DNA of 33,253 nt from Paracoccus sphaerophysae. Its GTDB lineage: Bacteria > Pseudomonadota > Alphaproteobacteria > Rhodobacterales > Rhodobacteraceae. The stretch covers positions 1 through 33,253 of the forward strand of contig NZ_JRKS01000034.1 in the NCBI RefSeq assembly GCF_000763805.1. Reading direction: 5' to 3'. Shown here piece after piece: positions 17,590-24,511 of the stretch. The first letter of the stretch is position 1. Each line of letters begins with the position of its first letter. The translations under genes were made by a program, and so were the position numbers. Under the pieces are notes generated by a model, which ran no database searches, had not been told where the DNA came from, and was given only the letters and a program-made list of their open reading frames with translations.

Positions 17590-17802
17590 ATGGCCGAGAC
17601 CGCGACCCTGTCCTCGAAGTTCCAGATCTCGATTCCCAAGGCGATCCGGGCCGCCCAGCACTGGGAGGCCGGTCTGACCTTTGCCTTCACCCCGAAAGGC
17701 ACGGGCGTCCTGCTTGTGCCGGTGCCGAAGCGGGAGGCGTTGAAGGGGCTCGCGCGCGGCGCGTCCGCCACCGATTATCGCGACCGGACGGAACGGTTCT
17801 GA
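17590..17802 (+). CDS. vapB: VapB-like antitoxin with AbrB/SpoVT DNA-binding fold
   Basis: 70 residues. The N-terminal swapped-hairpin signature TATLSSKFQISIPKAIR is that of AbrB/MazE/VapB antitoxins, and the C-terminal part GLARGASATDYRDRTERF is the usual toxin-binding tail. GAAGG at 17578-17582 is 7 bases from the ATG at 17590 and only 1 base from the ATG at 17584, so 17590 is chosen. Its stop overlaps the vapC start (TGATG). It should neutralise the PIN toxin and repress the promoter. The pair is on the strand opposite to the surrounding tail genes. Confidence 0.85.
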   Translation: MAETATLSSKFQISIPKAIRAAQHWEAGLTFAFTPKGTGVLLVPVPKREALKGLARGASATDYRDRTERF

Positions 17803-18182
17803 TGATCCTCGTCGACACGTCGGCTTGGATCGAGTGGCTCATCGGCTCGCCGACCGGCGAGAAGCTGTCCGAACATCTGCCCGAACAGGCCGAGTGGCTC
17901 GTCCCGACAATGGTCCAGCTCGAATTGGCGAAATGGCTGACGCGCGAGGTCGGCGAGGACAAGGCGGATCAGGTCATCGCCTTCACGCAGGTCTGCCATG
18001 TGGTGCCGCTCGACACCGAGATCGCGCTGGCGGCGGCGGAGGCGTGCCGGGAGCACAAGCTCGCTACTGCCGACGCGATCATCTTCGCAACCGCCCGCGC
18101 GCAGGGCGCGACGCTCCTGACCTGCGACGCACATTTCGAGGGACTGCCCGGCGTCACGCTGATCGAGAAGATCAAGGCCTGA
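17802..18182 (+). CDS. vapC: VapC-like PIN-domain ribonuclease toxin
   Basis: 126 residues. The PIN acidic residues are in place: D5 in ILVDTSAWIEW, E41 in QLELAKW, D91 in TADAIIFA and D109 in TCDAHFEG. Such toxins cleave tRNA or rRNA when freed from the antitoxin. Translation is coupled to the antitoxin gene. The last 11 bases overlap the 3' end of the tail chaperone frame, which is read from the other strand, so the cassette is fitted tightly between two essential tail genes. Roles as plasmid-like stabiliser, superinfection defence or simple cargo are all possible. Confidence 0.87.
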   Translation: MILVDTSAWIEWLIGSPTGEKLSEHLPEQAEWLVPTMVQLELAKWLTREVGEDKADQVIAFTQVCHVVPLDTEIALAAAEACREHKLATADAIIFATARAQGATLLTCDAHFEGLPGVTLIEKIKA

Positions 18183-18851
18183 CCCCCGGGCCGCCATTCG
18201 CGCTCAGCTCCTCGTTCAGCTTCCGCACCATCACCGCTTCGGTGACGGGCAGCAGTTCGGCCATGGCGAGAGGCGGCACGCCGAGCGCGTCACCGAGCGC
18301 CAGCGCCGCCGACATGTCCCAGCCGATCACAGCGCCTGGCAGCACGCGAAGTTGGCCGCCGAGGCGGCCGACCAGGTCCCAGACCTGCCAACCCTCCGGC
18401 GTTTCCGGACGGTTCAACCGCGCCGGGCAGTCCGGGCAGGCGTGCGCGCAGACTTCGCAGTACCGCTCGCCCCCGCCGAAGGACCATTCGGCGAGAGCGC
18501 GGAGGCGTTTTTTTCCTGTTCCAGCAGCAGGCCCTTGGAGACGTAGGTCAGCTGGAACGCTTCGAAGATCGGCCAGACGTCGAGCAGCGCGTCGATGGCC
18601 TCCGGGCTCGGGTCGATGGGGTTGCCGTCGGCGTCGCCTATGCCTTCCCAGGCGAGCACCGCTCGTCGTGCCAGCGCCTTGGCGAAGGCGACAGCGCGCT
18701 CTTCGTCGGAGGCGTCCTCAGGCACAGCCTCGACAGCCGGATCGCTGCGCGTCGCCACCATCAGCGCGGTGGTCAGCGGGCGCAGCTGCACACGGACGCC
18801 GGGCGCGAGGTCATGGCAGCGCGGGGCGTTGGTCAGGTCGAGCGTCAGCAT
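18172..18851 (-). CDS. Tail assembly chaperone, frameshifted (GT-like) product
   Basis: A -1 shift on the heptamer at 18507-18513 joins the first 114 residues of the chaperone to the frame that ends at 18172, giving a 226-residue protein. The added part starts KKRLRALAEW, contains a Cys cluster YCEVCAHACPDCPA (two CxxC pairs), and continues with ETPEGWQVWDLVGRL to a Pro-ended C-terminus. The downstream frame has no ATG where needed; its only candidate start is a TTG at 18417 that overlaps the upstream stop, which leaves the Cys cluster untranslated. The fused form would recruit tail tube and tape measure proteins as lambda gpGT does. The fusion is inferred from sequence. Confidence 0.75.
18414..18851 (-). 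CDS. Tail assembly chaperone, short (G-like) product
   Basis: 145 residues read without frameshifting, from the ATG at 18851. The sequence starts MLTLDLTNAPRCHDL and contains EERAVAFAKALARRAVLAWEGI and PIFEAFQLTYVSKGLLLEQEKN. Its position between the tail tube and tape measure genes and its acidic helical composition match lambda gpG-type chaperones. The last ~30 residues after the slippery site are low-complexity Ser/Ala/Arg-rich, as expected for the terminated product. The upstream in-frame ATG at 19055 lies inside the tube gene and is rejected. Confidence 0.75.
   Translation of the reverse strand: MLTLDLTNAPRCHDLAPGVRVQLRPLTTALMVATRSDPAVEAVPEDASDEERAVAFAKALARRAVLAWEGIGDADGNPIDPSPEAIDALLDVWPIFEAFQLTYVSKGLLLEQEKNASALSPNGPSAGASGTAKSARTPARTARRG
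18464..18513 (-). promoter_or_regulatory. Programmed -1 ribosomal frameshift signal
   Basis: On the minus strand the zero-frame codons GAA AAA AAC create the slippery heptamer A AAA AAC (18513-18507). A 7-base spacer is followed by a two-tier hairpin: outer arms CGCTC (18499-18495) and GAGCG (18468-18464), inner arms CGCCGAA (18493-18487) and TTCGGCG (18480-18474) with loop TGGTCC. Heptamer, spacer length and stimulatory stem are all near the known optimum, and the direction is the one needed to enter the downstream frame. Confidence 0.85.
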
Positions 18852-18853
18852 CG

Positions 18854-19795
18854 TCAATAAACCTCGATGTCGTTGATCAGGGTTGCGGTGCACATCCGGC
18901 CGACGACGCTGTCGCGCGCCGCCTGCCAGTCGAACGTCGCCTGCACGCCCTGCGGCCCGGAGATCTCGATGCGCGGGCGCGGCAGGTAGACGGCGTGCAC
19001 CGTGAACGTGAAGCTCTCGCCCGAGGGCAGGACGTAGGCGAATTCCATCTCGCAAGGGTCGCCGTTGATGGCCTGCGTCACCAGCGTCTGGTCGGCGAAG
19101 CGGACCTCGATCCGACCGGTGAGCGCGGCGATGGACGGGTCCGCGCCGTCGATCCTGCCATCACTCCGGATCGTCTCGATCCGGTCGAGATTGTTGGCAT
19201 AGGTGATCTCGGCCGAGACCACATTGCCGAGCGCCGTGCCATTGCGCGTGATCGACCCGTTGAAATGGCCGAAGCGCTTCAGCTCCAGCGCGGCAGGCGT
19301 TCCGGCGCCGGTGGTCGTGCCCACCGTCTCGCCCTGTGCAACCAGCCGCGCGGTTGCGGTCAGCAGGCCCGAACGCTGCATCTGCCAGGTGATCTGGTCG
19401 AGCACGCAGCCCGAATACATCGCGTAGCGCGGCACCTCCGGCATGCCGGTCTCGATCGACATGCTGGGCAGCGTCCAGGAGCCAGACTGGAACTCGTGGC
19501 TGTACGGGGCCTCCGCGCCCGTGGTCGTGGGCGAGCCGAAGGCCGCCTTCAGCCAGAAGCCGAAGGCCTCCGCGTCGAGCGGCACCACGACATCGCCGTC
19601 GGCCGTGACCGCGTCCTTGATCGGCGCCAGCGGATCGCGGCCGTACCCCAGCAGCTCCGAGTTCAACAGCGGCTGCTCGGCGCCGAGCGAGGTGCTGGCG
19701 AAGGGCATGCGGGTGTAGCCGCCAACAGGCGGCGTTCCATAGGTATTCTCGAAGGCAAGCGCCATCAGCGCCCGCGCCCCCTGGGCTCGTGCCAT
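18854..19795 (-). CDS. Phage tail tube protein
   Basis: 313 residues starting MARAQGARALMALAFENTYG, with GGYTRMPFAST and PLDAEAFGFWLKAAFG in the N-terminal half and an Ig-like or beta-rich second half ending in TLINDIEVY. This matches the phage tail tube (TTP) family of alphaproteobacterial siphophages. The start has AGGAG 7 bases upstream. The gene ends 3 bases before the chaperone start. It polymerises around the tape measure to form the tail shaft. Confidence 0.8.
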   Translation of the reverse strand: MARAQGARALMALAFENTYGTPPVGGYTRMPFASTSLGAEQPLLNSELLGYGRDPLAPIKDAVTADGDVVVPLDAEAFGFWLKAAFGSPTTTGAEAPYSHEFQSGSWTLPSMSIETGMPEVPRYAMYSGCVLDQITWQMQRSGLLTATARLVAQGETVGTTTGAGTPAALELKRFGHFNGSITRNGTALGNVVSAEITYANNLDRIETIRSDGRIDGADPSIAALTGRIEVRFADQTLVTQAINGDPCEMEFAYVLPSGESFTFTVHAVYLPRPRIEISGPQGVQATFDWQAARDSVVGRMCTATLINDIEVY

Positions 19796-19819
19796 GGTGT
19801 TCTCCTCGGATTGTCGGGA

Positions 19820-20239
19820 TCAGCCGAGCGGATCGGCCATGGAATAGTGCAGCACCACCGCGATCACGGCGGCCTTCAGGCTGGCCGCGCCCTGGACCGG
19901 AAGATCGACCGGCCTCGGCGCTTCCGCCTCGACCCAGTCGCAAAGCCCACCCAGCGTACGGTCGGTGGCGAGCGCGGTGCCTACGCTGGCGGTCAGAGTG
20001 TCGAAGACGGCGTCACGGCCGGCGCCCTGCACGACCGCCTCGATCTCGGCTTGATGCTGGTAGTGGTACCGCAGGGGCGACAGCGTGACCTCCGGCTCCC
20101 CCGGCTCGCCGTCGCGCAGGATCAGCAAGCCCTCGGCCGGCACGCGTTCGGGCAACACGTCACCCCGCAGCGCGGTGGCAGGCAGCGACGACAACCGCAC
20201 GTGCAGCGCGGTCAGGATTCTTTCGCGGGGTGTGGGCAT
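19820..20239 (-). CDS. Tail terminator/tail completion protein
   Basis: 139 residues, starting MPTPRERILTALHVRLSSL, with PEVTLSPLRYHYQHQAEIEAVVQG in the middle and a C-terminal IAVVLHYSMADPLG. Homologues in Rhodobacterales prophages are often mislabelled acyl-CoA transferase but sit at the tail terminator position (GTA gp8/DUF3168-like), directly upstream of the tube gene, as here. It would cap the tail tube and mediate joining to the head. The gene upstream of it in the late operon is now separated by the metal cassette. Confidence 0.7.
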   Translation of the reverse strand: MPTPRERILTALHVRLSSLPATALRGDVLPERVPAEGLLILRDGEPGEPEVTLSPLRYHYQHQAEIEAVVQGAGRDAVFDTLTASVGTALATDRTLGGLCDWVEAEAPRPVDLPVQGAASLKAAVIAVVLHYSMADPLG

Positions 20240-20308
20240 GGGTTCTTGCTATGTTGCAGATGCGGAGAAGGTCGGCTTCGAGCCCTTGGACCAATTCTGC
20301 GACCCGCA

Positions 20309-20318
20309 CGAACGGCAG
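20309..20318. repeat. Left copy of 10-bp direct repeat flanking the metal cassette
   Basis: CGAACGGCAG occurs here and again at 21656-21665, in the same orientation, just outside the ArsR stop and the transporter stop. The spacing brackets the whole inserted cassette. A 10-base match may be chance or a target-site duplication. Confidence 0.4.
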
Positions 20319-20335
20319 ATGTCGTCTTGCGACCG

Positions 20336-20713
20336 TTACGGACCACCGGGTGGAATTTCATCTTCATCCAAGCGGTAGTTGCGGCACGCTTCGATGCCTT
20401 CGGCCACAATGTCGAGCAGCGCGTCCGCATCGCGCAGGAAATCCGCGATCCGCAGGCTGCTGATCTGGTAGCGGACGAAGCGCCCATCACGAATGCTGGT
20501 GACGAGGCCGCAATCCGACAGGCATCGCAGATGGTTGGAGACGTTAGGTTGCGTCAGGGCTGTCCGCCCGACGATCTCATGAACGACGAGCGGACCCTCC
20601 CGTAGGGTATCGAGGATCGCCAACCGGCTTGGGTCCGCGAGGCCACGAAACAGCTTCGCCCGGCGCTCCGTGGCTGTCGCAGCGGGATTGCGGTCGGTGG
20701 CAATCTGCTCCAT
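20336..20713 (-). CDS. ArsR/SmtB-family metal sensor, CmtR-like
   Basis: 125 residues with the ArsR winged HTH: LFRGLADPSRLAILDTLREG, then TQPNVSNHLRCLSDCGLV and the wing SIRDGRFVRYQIS. Three cysteines, C64, C68 and C110, match the spacing of the Cd/Pb site of CmtR (two Cys four residues apart in the recognition helix and one about 41 residues later). That points to Cd(II)/Pb(II) sensing, with derepression on metal binding. The gene is divergent from the transporter, with an inverted repeat between them that overlaps its start codon. The start ATG has little Shine-Dalgarno sequence and may be near-leaderless. It lies within the phage tail operon but is not a phage-type gene. Confidence 0.85.
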   Translation of the reverse strand: MEQIATDRNPAATATERRAKLFRGLADPSRLAILDTLREGPLVVHEIVGRTALTQPNVSNHLRCLSDCGLVTSIRDGRFVRYQISSLRIADFLRDADALLDIVAEGIEACRNYRLDEDEIPPGGP

Positions 20714-20731
20714 ATCATTGCTCGCTGATAT
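20712..20731. promoter_or_regulatory. Operator for the ArsR regulator
   Basis: Perfect 6-bp arms ATATCA (20712-20717) and TGATAT (20726-20731) around 8 bases, in the 53-base divergent intergenic region. AT-rich arms of this size are typical for ArsR/CmtR operators. The site covers the ArsR start codon and a TATATT element (20729-20734) that may be the -10 box for the transporter, so one bound dimer could block both genes. Confidence 0.65.
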
Positions 20732-20766
20732 ATTTCTCGACCCACCTTATCAGGAGCGAAGCGAGC

Positions 20767-21618
20767 ATGGCCAACCCCCAAAGCACCGGATCGGCCGCCG
20801 AGGTCGCATCCTTCCGCTACCGCGTCTCCGGCATGGATTGCGCCAAAGACGCGGCACAGATCGAGCGGGCCGCGCAATCTGCTGGCGTCGGGCCAGATGC
20901 GGTGAAGGTGTCTTCGGCCACCCACATCATGACCCTGAACGTTCCCGAAGGAAGCCTGCCCGAGATCGAGCGGGCCGTGGAGACGACAGGTTACGCGTTC
21001 GACCGCATCGAGGGCGACGACGACGCGGAGCGGGGCGCGGCCCATCAGGACCCGGCCTATCGACGCGCCCTGTGGATCGTCGTGATCCTGAACGTCGGCT
21101 ATGGCCTTGTTGAAATGGTCGGCGGTTTCATTGCCGGATCGCAGGCCGTGAAGGCGGATGCGCTCGACTTCATCGGCGACGGCCTCATCACCTTCCTGGG
21201 ACTGCTGGCCATCGGTTGGAGCCTTGTCTGGCGGGCGCGATCCGCCCTGATCCAGGGTATCTTCCTCGGCATCCTCGGCCTCGGCGTCCTCGGGACAACG
21301 ATCTGGGGGGTCTTCACGCAGGCAACTCCGGATGCGGGTTTGATGGGGCTGTTCGGCTTGATCGCGCTTGTGGTCAACGTTCTCGCAGTCCTGCCGCTGC
21401 TGCGGTTCCGCAAGGGTGACGCCAACATGCGGGCCGTGTGGCTGTTTTCTCGCAACGACGCCATTGGCAACGCAGCCGTGGTCGTTGCCGCCGGCCTCGT
21501 CGCATGGCTCGGTAGCGCCTGGCCCGACCTGATCGTGGCCTTCGGGGTCGCCGGACTCTTCCTGCATTCGTCCTGGTCCATCGTTCGCGACGCGAGGGCC
21601 GATCTGAGAACCGCCTGA
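20767..21618 (+). CDS. CDF-family cation efflux transporter with N-terminal HMA-like domain
   Basis: 283 residues. Residues 15-80 form a heavy-metal-associated-like domain (FRYRVSGMDCAKDAAQIERA) in which the usual CxxC is reduced to a single Cys, C25. Six hydrophobic segments follow from about residue 102. The CDF metal site is recognisable as D134-x3-D138 in ALDFIGDGL (TM2) and D231-x3-N235 in RNDAIGNAAV (TM5). The cytoplasmic C-terminal domain is nearly absent, so this is a short CDF. The start is set by AGGAG at 20752-20756 with a 10-base spacer. Together with the CmtR-like regulator it makes a Cd/Zn/Pb-type efflux cassette, carried by the prophage as cargo. The substrate is inferred. Confidence 0.83.
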   Translation: MANPQSTGSAAEVASFRYRVSGMDCAKDAAQIERAAQSAGVGPDAVKVSSATHIMTLNVPEGSLPEIERAVETTGYAFDRIEGDDDAERGAAHQDPAYRRALWIVVILNVGYGLVEMVGGFIAGSQAVKADALDFIGDGLITFLGLLAIGWSLVWRARSALIQGIFLGILGLGVLGTTIWGVFTQATPDAGLMGLFGLIALVVNVLAVLPLLRFRKGDANMRAVWLFSRNDAIGNAAVVVAAGLVAWLGSAWPDLIVAFGVAGLFLHSSWSIVRDARADLRTA

Positions 21619-21655
21619 GGCGGCTGCGCAGAAGCAGTCATTGAAGTCAGAGCGC

Positions 21656-21665
21656 CGAACGGCAG
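21656..21665. repeat. Right copy of 10-bp direct repeat flanking the metal cassette
   Basis: Second CGAACGGCAG, 38 bases after the transporter stop and 20 bases before the end of the next phage gene. It pairs with 20309-20318. Confidence 0.4.
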
Positions 21666-21685
21666 CGAATTCCGCATAGCGGCCA

Positions 21686-22318
21686 TCACCGCATCTTGGC
21701 CTCCACCCAGTTCGCCACGATCAACCCCGGCACCGCCTCATGCGCCCGTGCCGCATCCCGTGCCAGGTCCAGCCGCTTCGGCAGCTTCACTTGCGGGACC
21801 AACAGGAAGATCGGAGCGGTGACTTTGCCGCGTCCGGTCTTCGAGCGTGACACCACGGCCTGACCCTTCGTGTTCAGCCGTCCCTCCGCCACTAGCAAGC
21901 TCGGACCTGTGCGGCGATAGACGAAGCGCAGGCGCAGACCGCGCCGCCGTTCCCATTCGCCGGGCGTTATCCTGCCGCCGCGCAGGGACTTGCCTGCGGC
22001 GGGCAGCGGGATCGCCAGCCAGAACCCGTTTTTCGAGCGGATCAGCGGCCCCGTGTCATGCGCGCCCACGATGACCGGAGCCTTGGACCAGACGAGAGCT
22101 GCCGCGTCCAGGCTCTCGCCCGACCTCGGGAAATTCTGGCTGCGGATCGAGTTGGCCAGCCGGGGCCCGAGCCCCGCGCCGGTGATCTGCAAACGCCAGG
22201 CGGTCTTCAACCCAGTTCCGGCCTCGCGCATGGCGGCTGTCACCGCGCGTTCGCCCGCCGCCACCTCCGCCGCCATCATCGCAACGATGTCTGGATCGAT
22301 GTCGAGCTTCAGTTTCAC
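21686..22318 (-). CDS. Head-tail connector/minor tail protein, DUF6441-like
   Basis: 210 residues from a GTG that overlaps the stop of the upstream gene (GTGA). It begins KLKLDIDPDIVAMMAAEVAAGE and contains a GTGLKTAWRLQITGAGLG segment and several basic strands (KVTAPIFLLVPQVKLPKRLDL). This matches, from memory, DUF6441 proteins that occupy the HK97-gp10-like position between head completion and tail terminator genes in Rhodobacterales prophages. The frame is open further upstream to 22474, but that part lies in the neighbouring gene. The cargo cassette follows it directly. Confidence 0.7.
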   Translation of the reverse strand: MKLKLDIDPDIVAMMAAEVAAGERAVTAAMREAGTGLKTAWRLQITGAGLGPRLANSIRSQNFPRSGESLDAAALVWSKAPVIVGAHDTGPLIRSKNGFWLAIPLPAAGKSLRGGRITPGEWERRRGLRLRFVYRRTGPSLLVAEGRLNTKGQAVVSRSKTGRGKVTAPIFLLVPQVKLPKRLDLARDAARAHEAVPGLIVANWVEAKMR

Positions 22319-22626
22319 GCGGGCCTCAGATCCACGGTCCAGACCAGCCGCTCGCGGTCGCGAACCGGCTCTCCCTGGATGAGGAAGGCGTCGCCGTCGA
22401 TCTCGATGCGGTCGCCGGGGCGCGGGTTCGCCACCTCGGCGACACGCAGGTCGATCCGGGTGGTCTCGGACCACAGCCGCGCATCGCCGAAATCGCTGAT
22501 CGCATCCGCGCGCCGGGCGACGGCACGCACCAGCACGGGCGCGCCGCCGTCGGCGATGTAGACCGCGTCCCGGCCGATATTGGGATCGGCAAAGAGCGCA
22601 CCGACGGCGGCGGCGAAGGCGCTCAT
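22315..22626 (-). CDS. Head-tail joining protein
   Basis: 103 residues, MSAFAAAVGALFADPNIGRDAVYI, with RPGDRIEIDGDAFLIQGEPVRDRERLVWTVDL at the end. Small size, beta-rich C-terminus and position between cement protein and gp10-like protein fit the head-tail joining (lambda FII-like) family. Its ATG overlaps the stop of the cement gene (ATGA). Confidence 0.72.
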   Translation of the reverse strand: MSAFAAAVGALFADPNIGRDAVYIADGGAPVLVRAVARRADAISDFGDARLWSETTRIDLRVAEVANPRPGDRIEIDGDAFLIQGEPVRDRERLVWTVDLRPA

Positions 22627-22961
22627 CAGAAGCTCGCGTTCAGCCGTACCCGGCCGATGGTGTCGCCGGCGCCGCTCGCCACCGCCTCGACAGCCACGCC
22701 GATGAGGGTGTTGTCGGTCGCGACCGTGGTGCAGCGCTTGTTGGTGTCGTCCCAATAGACCTTGGCGCCGACGGCCCAGGCCTGGGAGCCGACCTTTGTG
22801 ATGTCGAAGATGCCGACGAGCGCGGTCTCGACCGCGTCGCCGAGGGCAGCCGCTCCGGCGGCGATGCCGAAGATGGAGCCCACGAGCAGGCCATCGCCCG
22901 AGGCGACGGCATAGGGCGCGGTCAGGGTGATGGTGTTGCCGGGCTGGACGTAGGTTTTCAT
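22626..22961 (-). CDS. Capsid cement protein (DUF2190-like)
   Basis: 111 residues starting MKTYVQPGNTITLTAPYAVA, with DGLLVGSIFGIAAGAAALGDAV and GVAVEAVASGAGDTIGRVRLN. This is the DUF2190 pattern, a small beta-structured decoration protein encoded right after the major capsid gene. AAGGA about 8 bases upstream supports the ATG at 22961. It would stabilise the expanded capsid. A terminator-like stem precedes it. Confidence 0.8.
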   Translation of the reverse strand: MKTYVQPGNTITLTAPYAVASGDGLLVGSIFGIAAGAAALGDAVETALVGIFDITKVGSQAWAVGAKVYWDDTNKRCTTVATDNTLIGVAVEAVASGAGDTIGRVRLNASF

Positions 22962-22975
22962 CGCGAGGGTCCTTT

Positions 22976-23009
22976 CGGAAAAGCGAAGGGCGGCCCGATT
23001 GGACCGCCC
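22976..23009 (-). terminator. Intrinsic-terminator-like hairpin after the capsid gene
   Basis: Read on the minus strand, GGGCGGTCC (23009-23001) pairs with GGGCCGCCC (22996-22988) across loop AATC with one G-T wobble, followed by TTCGCTTTTCC. The stem lies between the capsid stop and the cement start. It could attenuate transcription so that capsid mRNA exceeds the downstream tail mRNA, or protect the 3' end. Confidence 0.6.
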
Positions 23010-23038
23010 GCCTGTCAGGGTTCTGCATGGGGTGCGGG

Positions 23039-24511
23039 TTACGCGCCCGGGTTCTTGTAGAGGCCGCGCCAGTCGATGGCCTTGGCGCCGAAGTCGAGGC
23101 GGCACTTGATCTCGACGCCATCGACGTCGAAGCCGTTGCGCGTCTCGATGTACGCGCCCTGCTGACCCTCGAGATAGGCGTACTCGATGGTGTCGATCTG
23201 GTTCGGGCTGGCCGCCAGATACCAGGCGGTCTCGCTGGCGGCGTCGAGCCGGGGCTCGCTGATCGGCGCCAGCGTGCGGATCGACTGCGGCACGACGCTG
23301 GAGGTCGCGGCGGGCACGAGGTTCTGGGCGACCAGCTGCTCGGCCTTTAGTTCCAACGAAGCGGGCACGATCAGGAAGGCAGGCCGGACGTTCAGCACCG
23401 TCTTCTTGTCGAGGCCGATCTGCTTGGCCATCGCCGCCCGCGCCGCGCCGACGCTGCTGACGTCGAGCGCCGCGCCGGTGCCCGCGAGGTTCTTGTGGGT
23501 GGTGTGGAACAGCGCGTTGCCGTCGGCCATGGACGGGTTGGCGGTGATGATGCCCCAGACCACGTCCGACTCCAGCTGGGCGATGGAGTTGCCGTACATC
23601 GCCGGGATGCGGGTGAAGGCGTCGAGATCGTCGTTGATCAGCGTCTGGCGGGTGATCGCGACCACCCGGCCATAGGTCTTGACCTTGTAGCTCTCCTTCG
23701 ACTCTCCGAGCGTCCCGCGCTTGAACTCGCCGCTCTCCCCGACCTCAAGCAGCTGCGGCGCCTCACCGAGCTGGACCCGGTGCATCGCCTTGAAGTCGGT
23801 GGCGAGCACCTGGCGGCAGAACAGCATGAACGTCCGGGGATAGGCCTCGTAGGCCTGCCGCAGGGTCTTGTTGGTGACGGCCGACAGGATCTCTGGGAAG
23901 TCCGAGGTCGAGTGCAGCGCGCGCGTCGCCACCTCGTCGCGCGAAAGGCCCCGCGTGTTGACCCCGGCATTGCCGAGGCTTTCGCGGGCCAGTTCCAGCA
24001 GCGTCATGCCGCGGTACTGGCGGGCGGCGTCCTCCAGCTGGAACAGCGTCGGGCTGTAGCGGTGCAGCAGCGCGTTCGCCACCGCGTCGCGACGGGTGAT
24101 GCGCTCGTCCCGACCACCGAGCGGCACGGAAACGTGCGGGAAGGTCCGGGTCTCGTCGGACTTGGCTGCGACCTGATCGAGGATCAGGCGGCGGCACTCG
24201 TCAACACTGACGCCGCGCTTCACCAGATCCTCGGCGAAGCCGCGCTCAAGGTTCAGGCGGCCCGCCAGATCGTAGATGGTGGAGACGCGATCGCGCTCGG
24301 CCTCGCGTGCGCGAGTGGCGACGGCTTCGGTGTCGGGCGTGGGAGTTGCCTGCGTCTTCGGCTGGCTGCGCTCGCTGGCCGCGACCTTCGGGTCGGGCGC
24401 AGCCGCTTTCGGCTCGGTCATGGTGGCGTCCTCGGTTTCGACCGGCTCGGTCGGCTGGGTGGTGGCGGGGGTTGCGGCGTCGCTCGCCGGGGTCTGGGTC
24501 TTGTCCGTCAT
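23039..24511 (-). CDS. Possible internal-start capsid/scaffold product nested in the fusion gene
   Basis: Inside the fusion, at the junction of protease and linker, the in-frame ATG at 24511 (MTDKTQTPAS) is preceded by AAGGAG (24525-24520) with an 8-base spacer, a near-perfect ribosome binding site. Initiation here would give a 490-residue linker-plus-capsid protein without protease, in the way lambda Nu3 is made from within C. This would provide excess capsid over protease. The signal is seen; use of the start is inferred. Confidence 0.6.
   Translation of the reverse strand: MTDKTQTPASDAATPATTQPTEPVETEDATMTEPKAAAPDPKVAASERSQPKTQATPTPDTEAVATRAREAERDRVSTIYDLAGRLNLERGFAEDLVKRGVSVDECRRLILDQVAAKSDETRTFPHVSVPLGGRDERITRRDAVANALLHRYSPTLFQLEDAARQYRGMTLLELARESLGNAGVNTRGLSRDEVATRALHSTSDFPEILSAVTNKTLRQAYEAYPRTFMLFCRQVLATDFKAMHRVQLGEAPQLLEVGESGEFKRGTLGESKESYKVKTYGRVVAITRQTLINDDLDAFTRIPAMYGNSIAQLESDVVWGIITANPSMADGNALFHTTHKNLAGTGAALDVSSVGAARAAMAKQIGLDKKTVLNVRPAFLIVPASLELKAEQLVAQNLVPAATSSVVPQSIRTLAPISEPRLDAASETAWYLAASPNQIDTIEYAYLEGQQGAYIETRNGFDVDGVEIKCRLDFGAKAIDWRGLYKNPGA

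Noticed and set aside
18172..18417. Separate 81-residue gene starting at TTG 18417
   Set aside because: The same frame continues upstream with a coding-like Cys cluster up to a perfect slippery site, so it is better explained as the frameshift extension of the chaperone.
17825..20605. 926-residue plus-strand open frame
   Set aside because: It is antisense to the tail tube, chaperone and terminator genes and also overlaps vapC; its sequence is Arg/Ala/His-rich without motifs, a typical GC-rich shadow.
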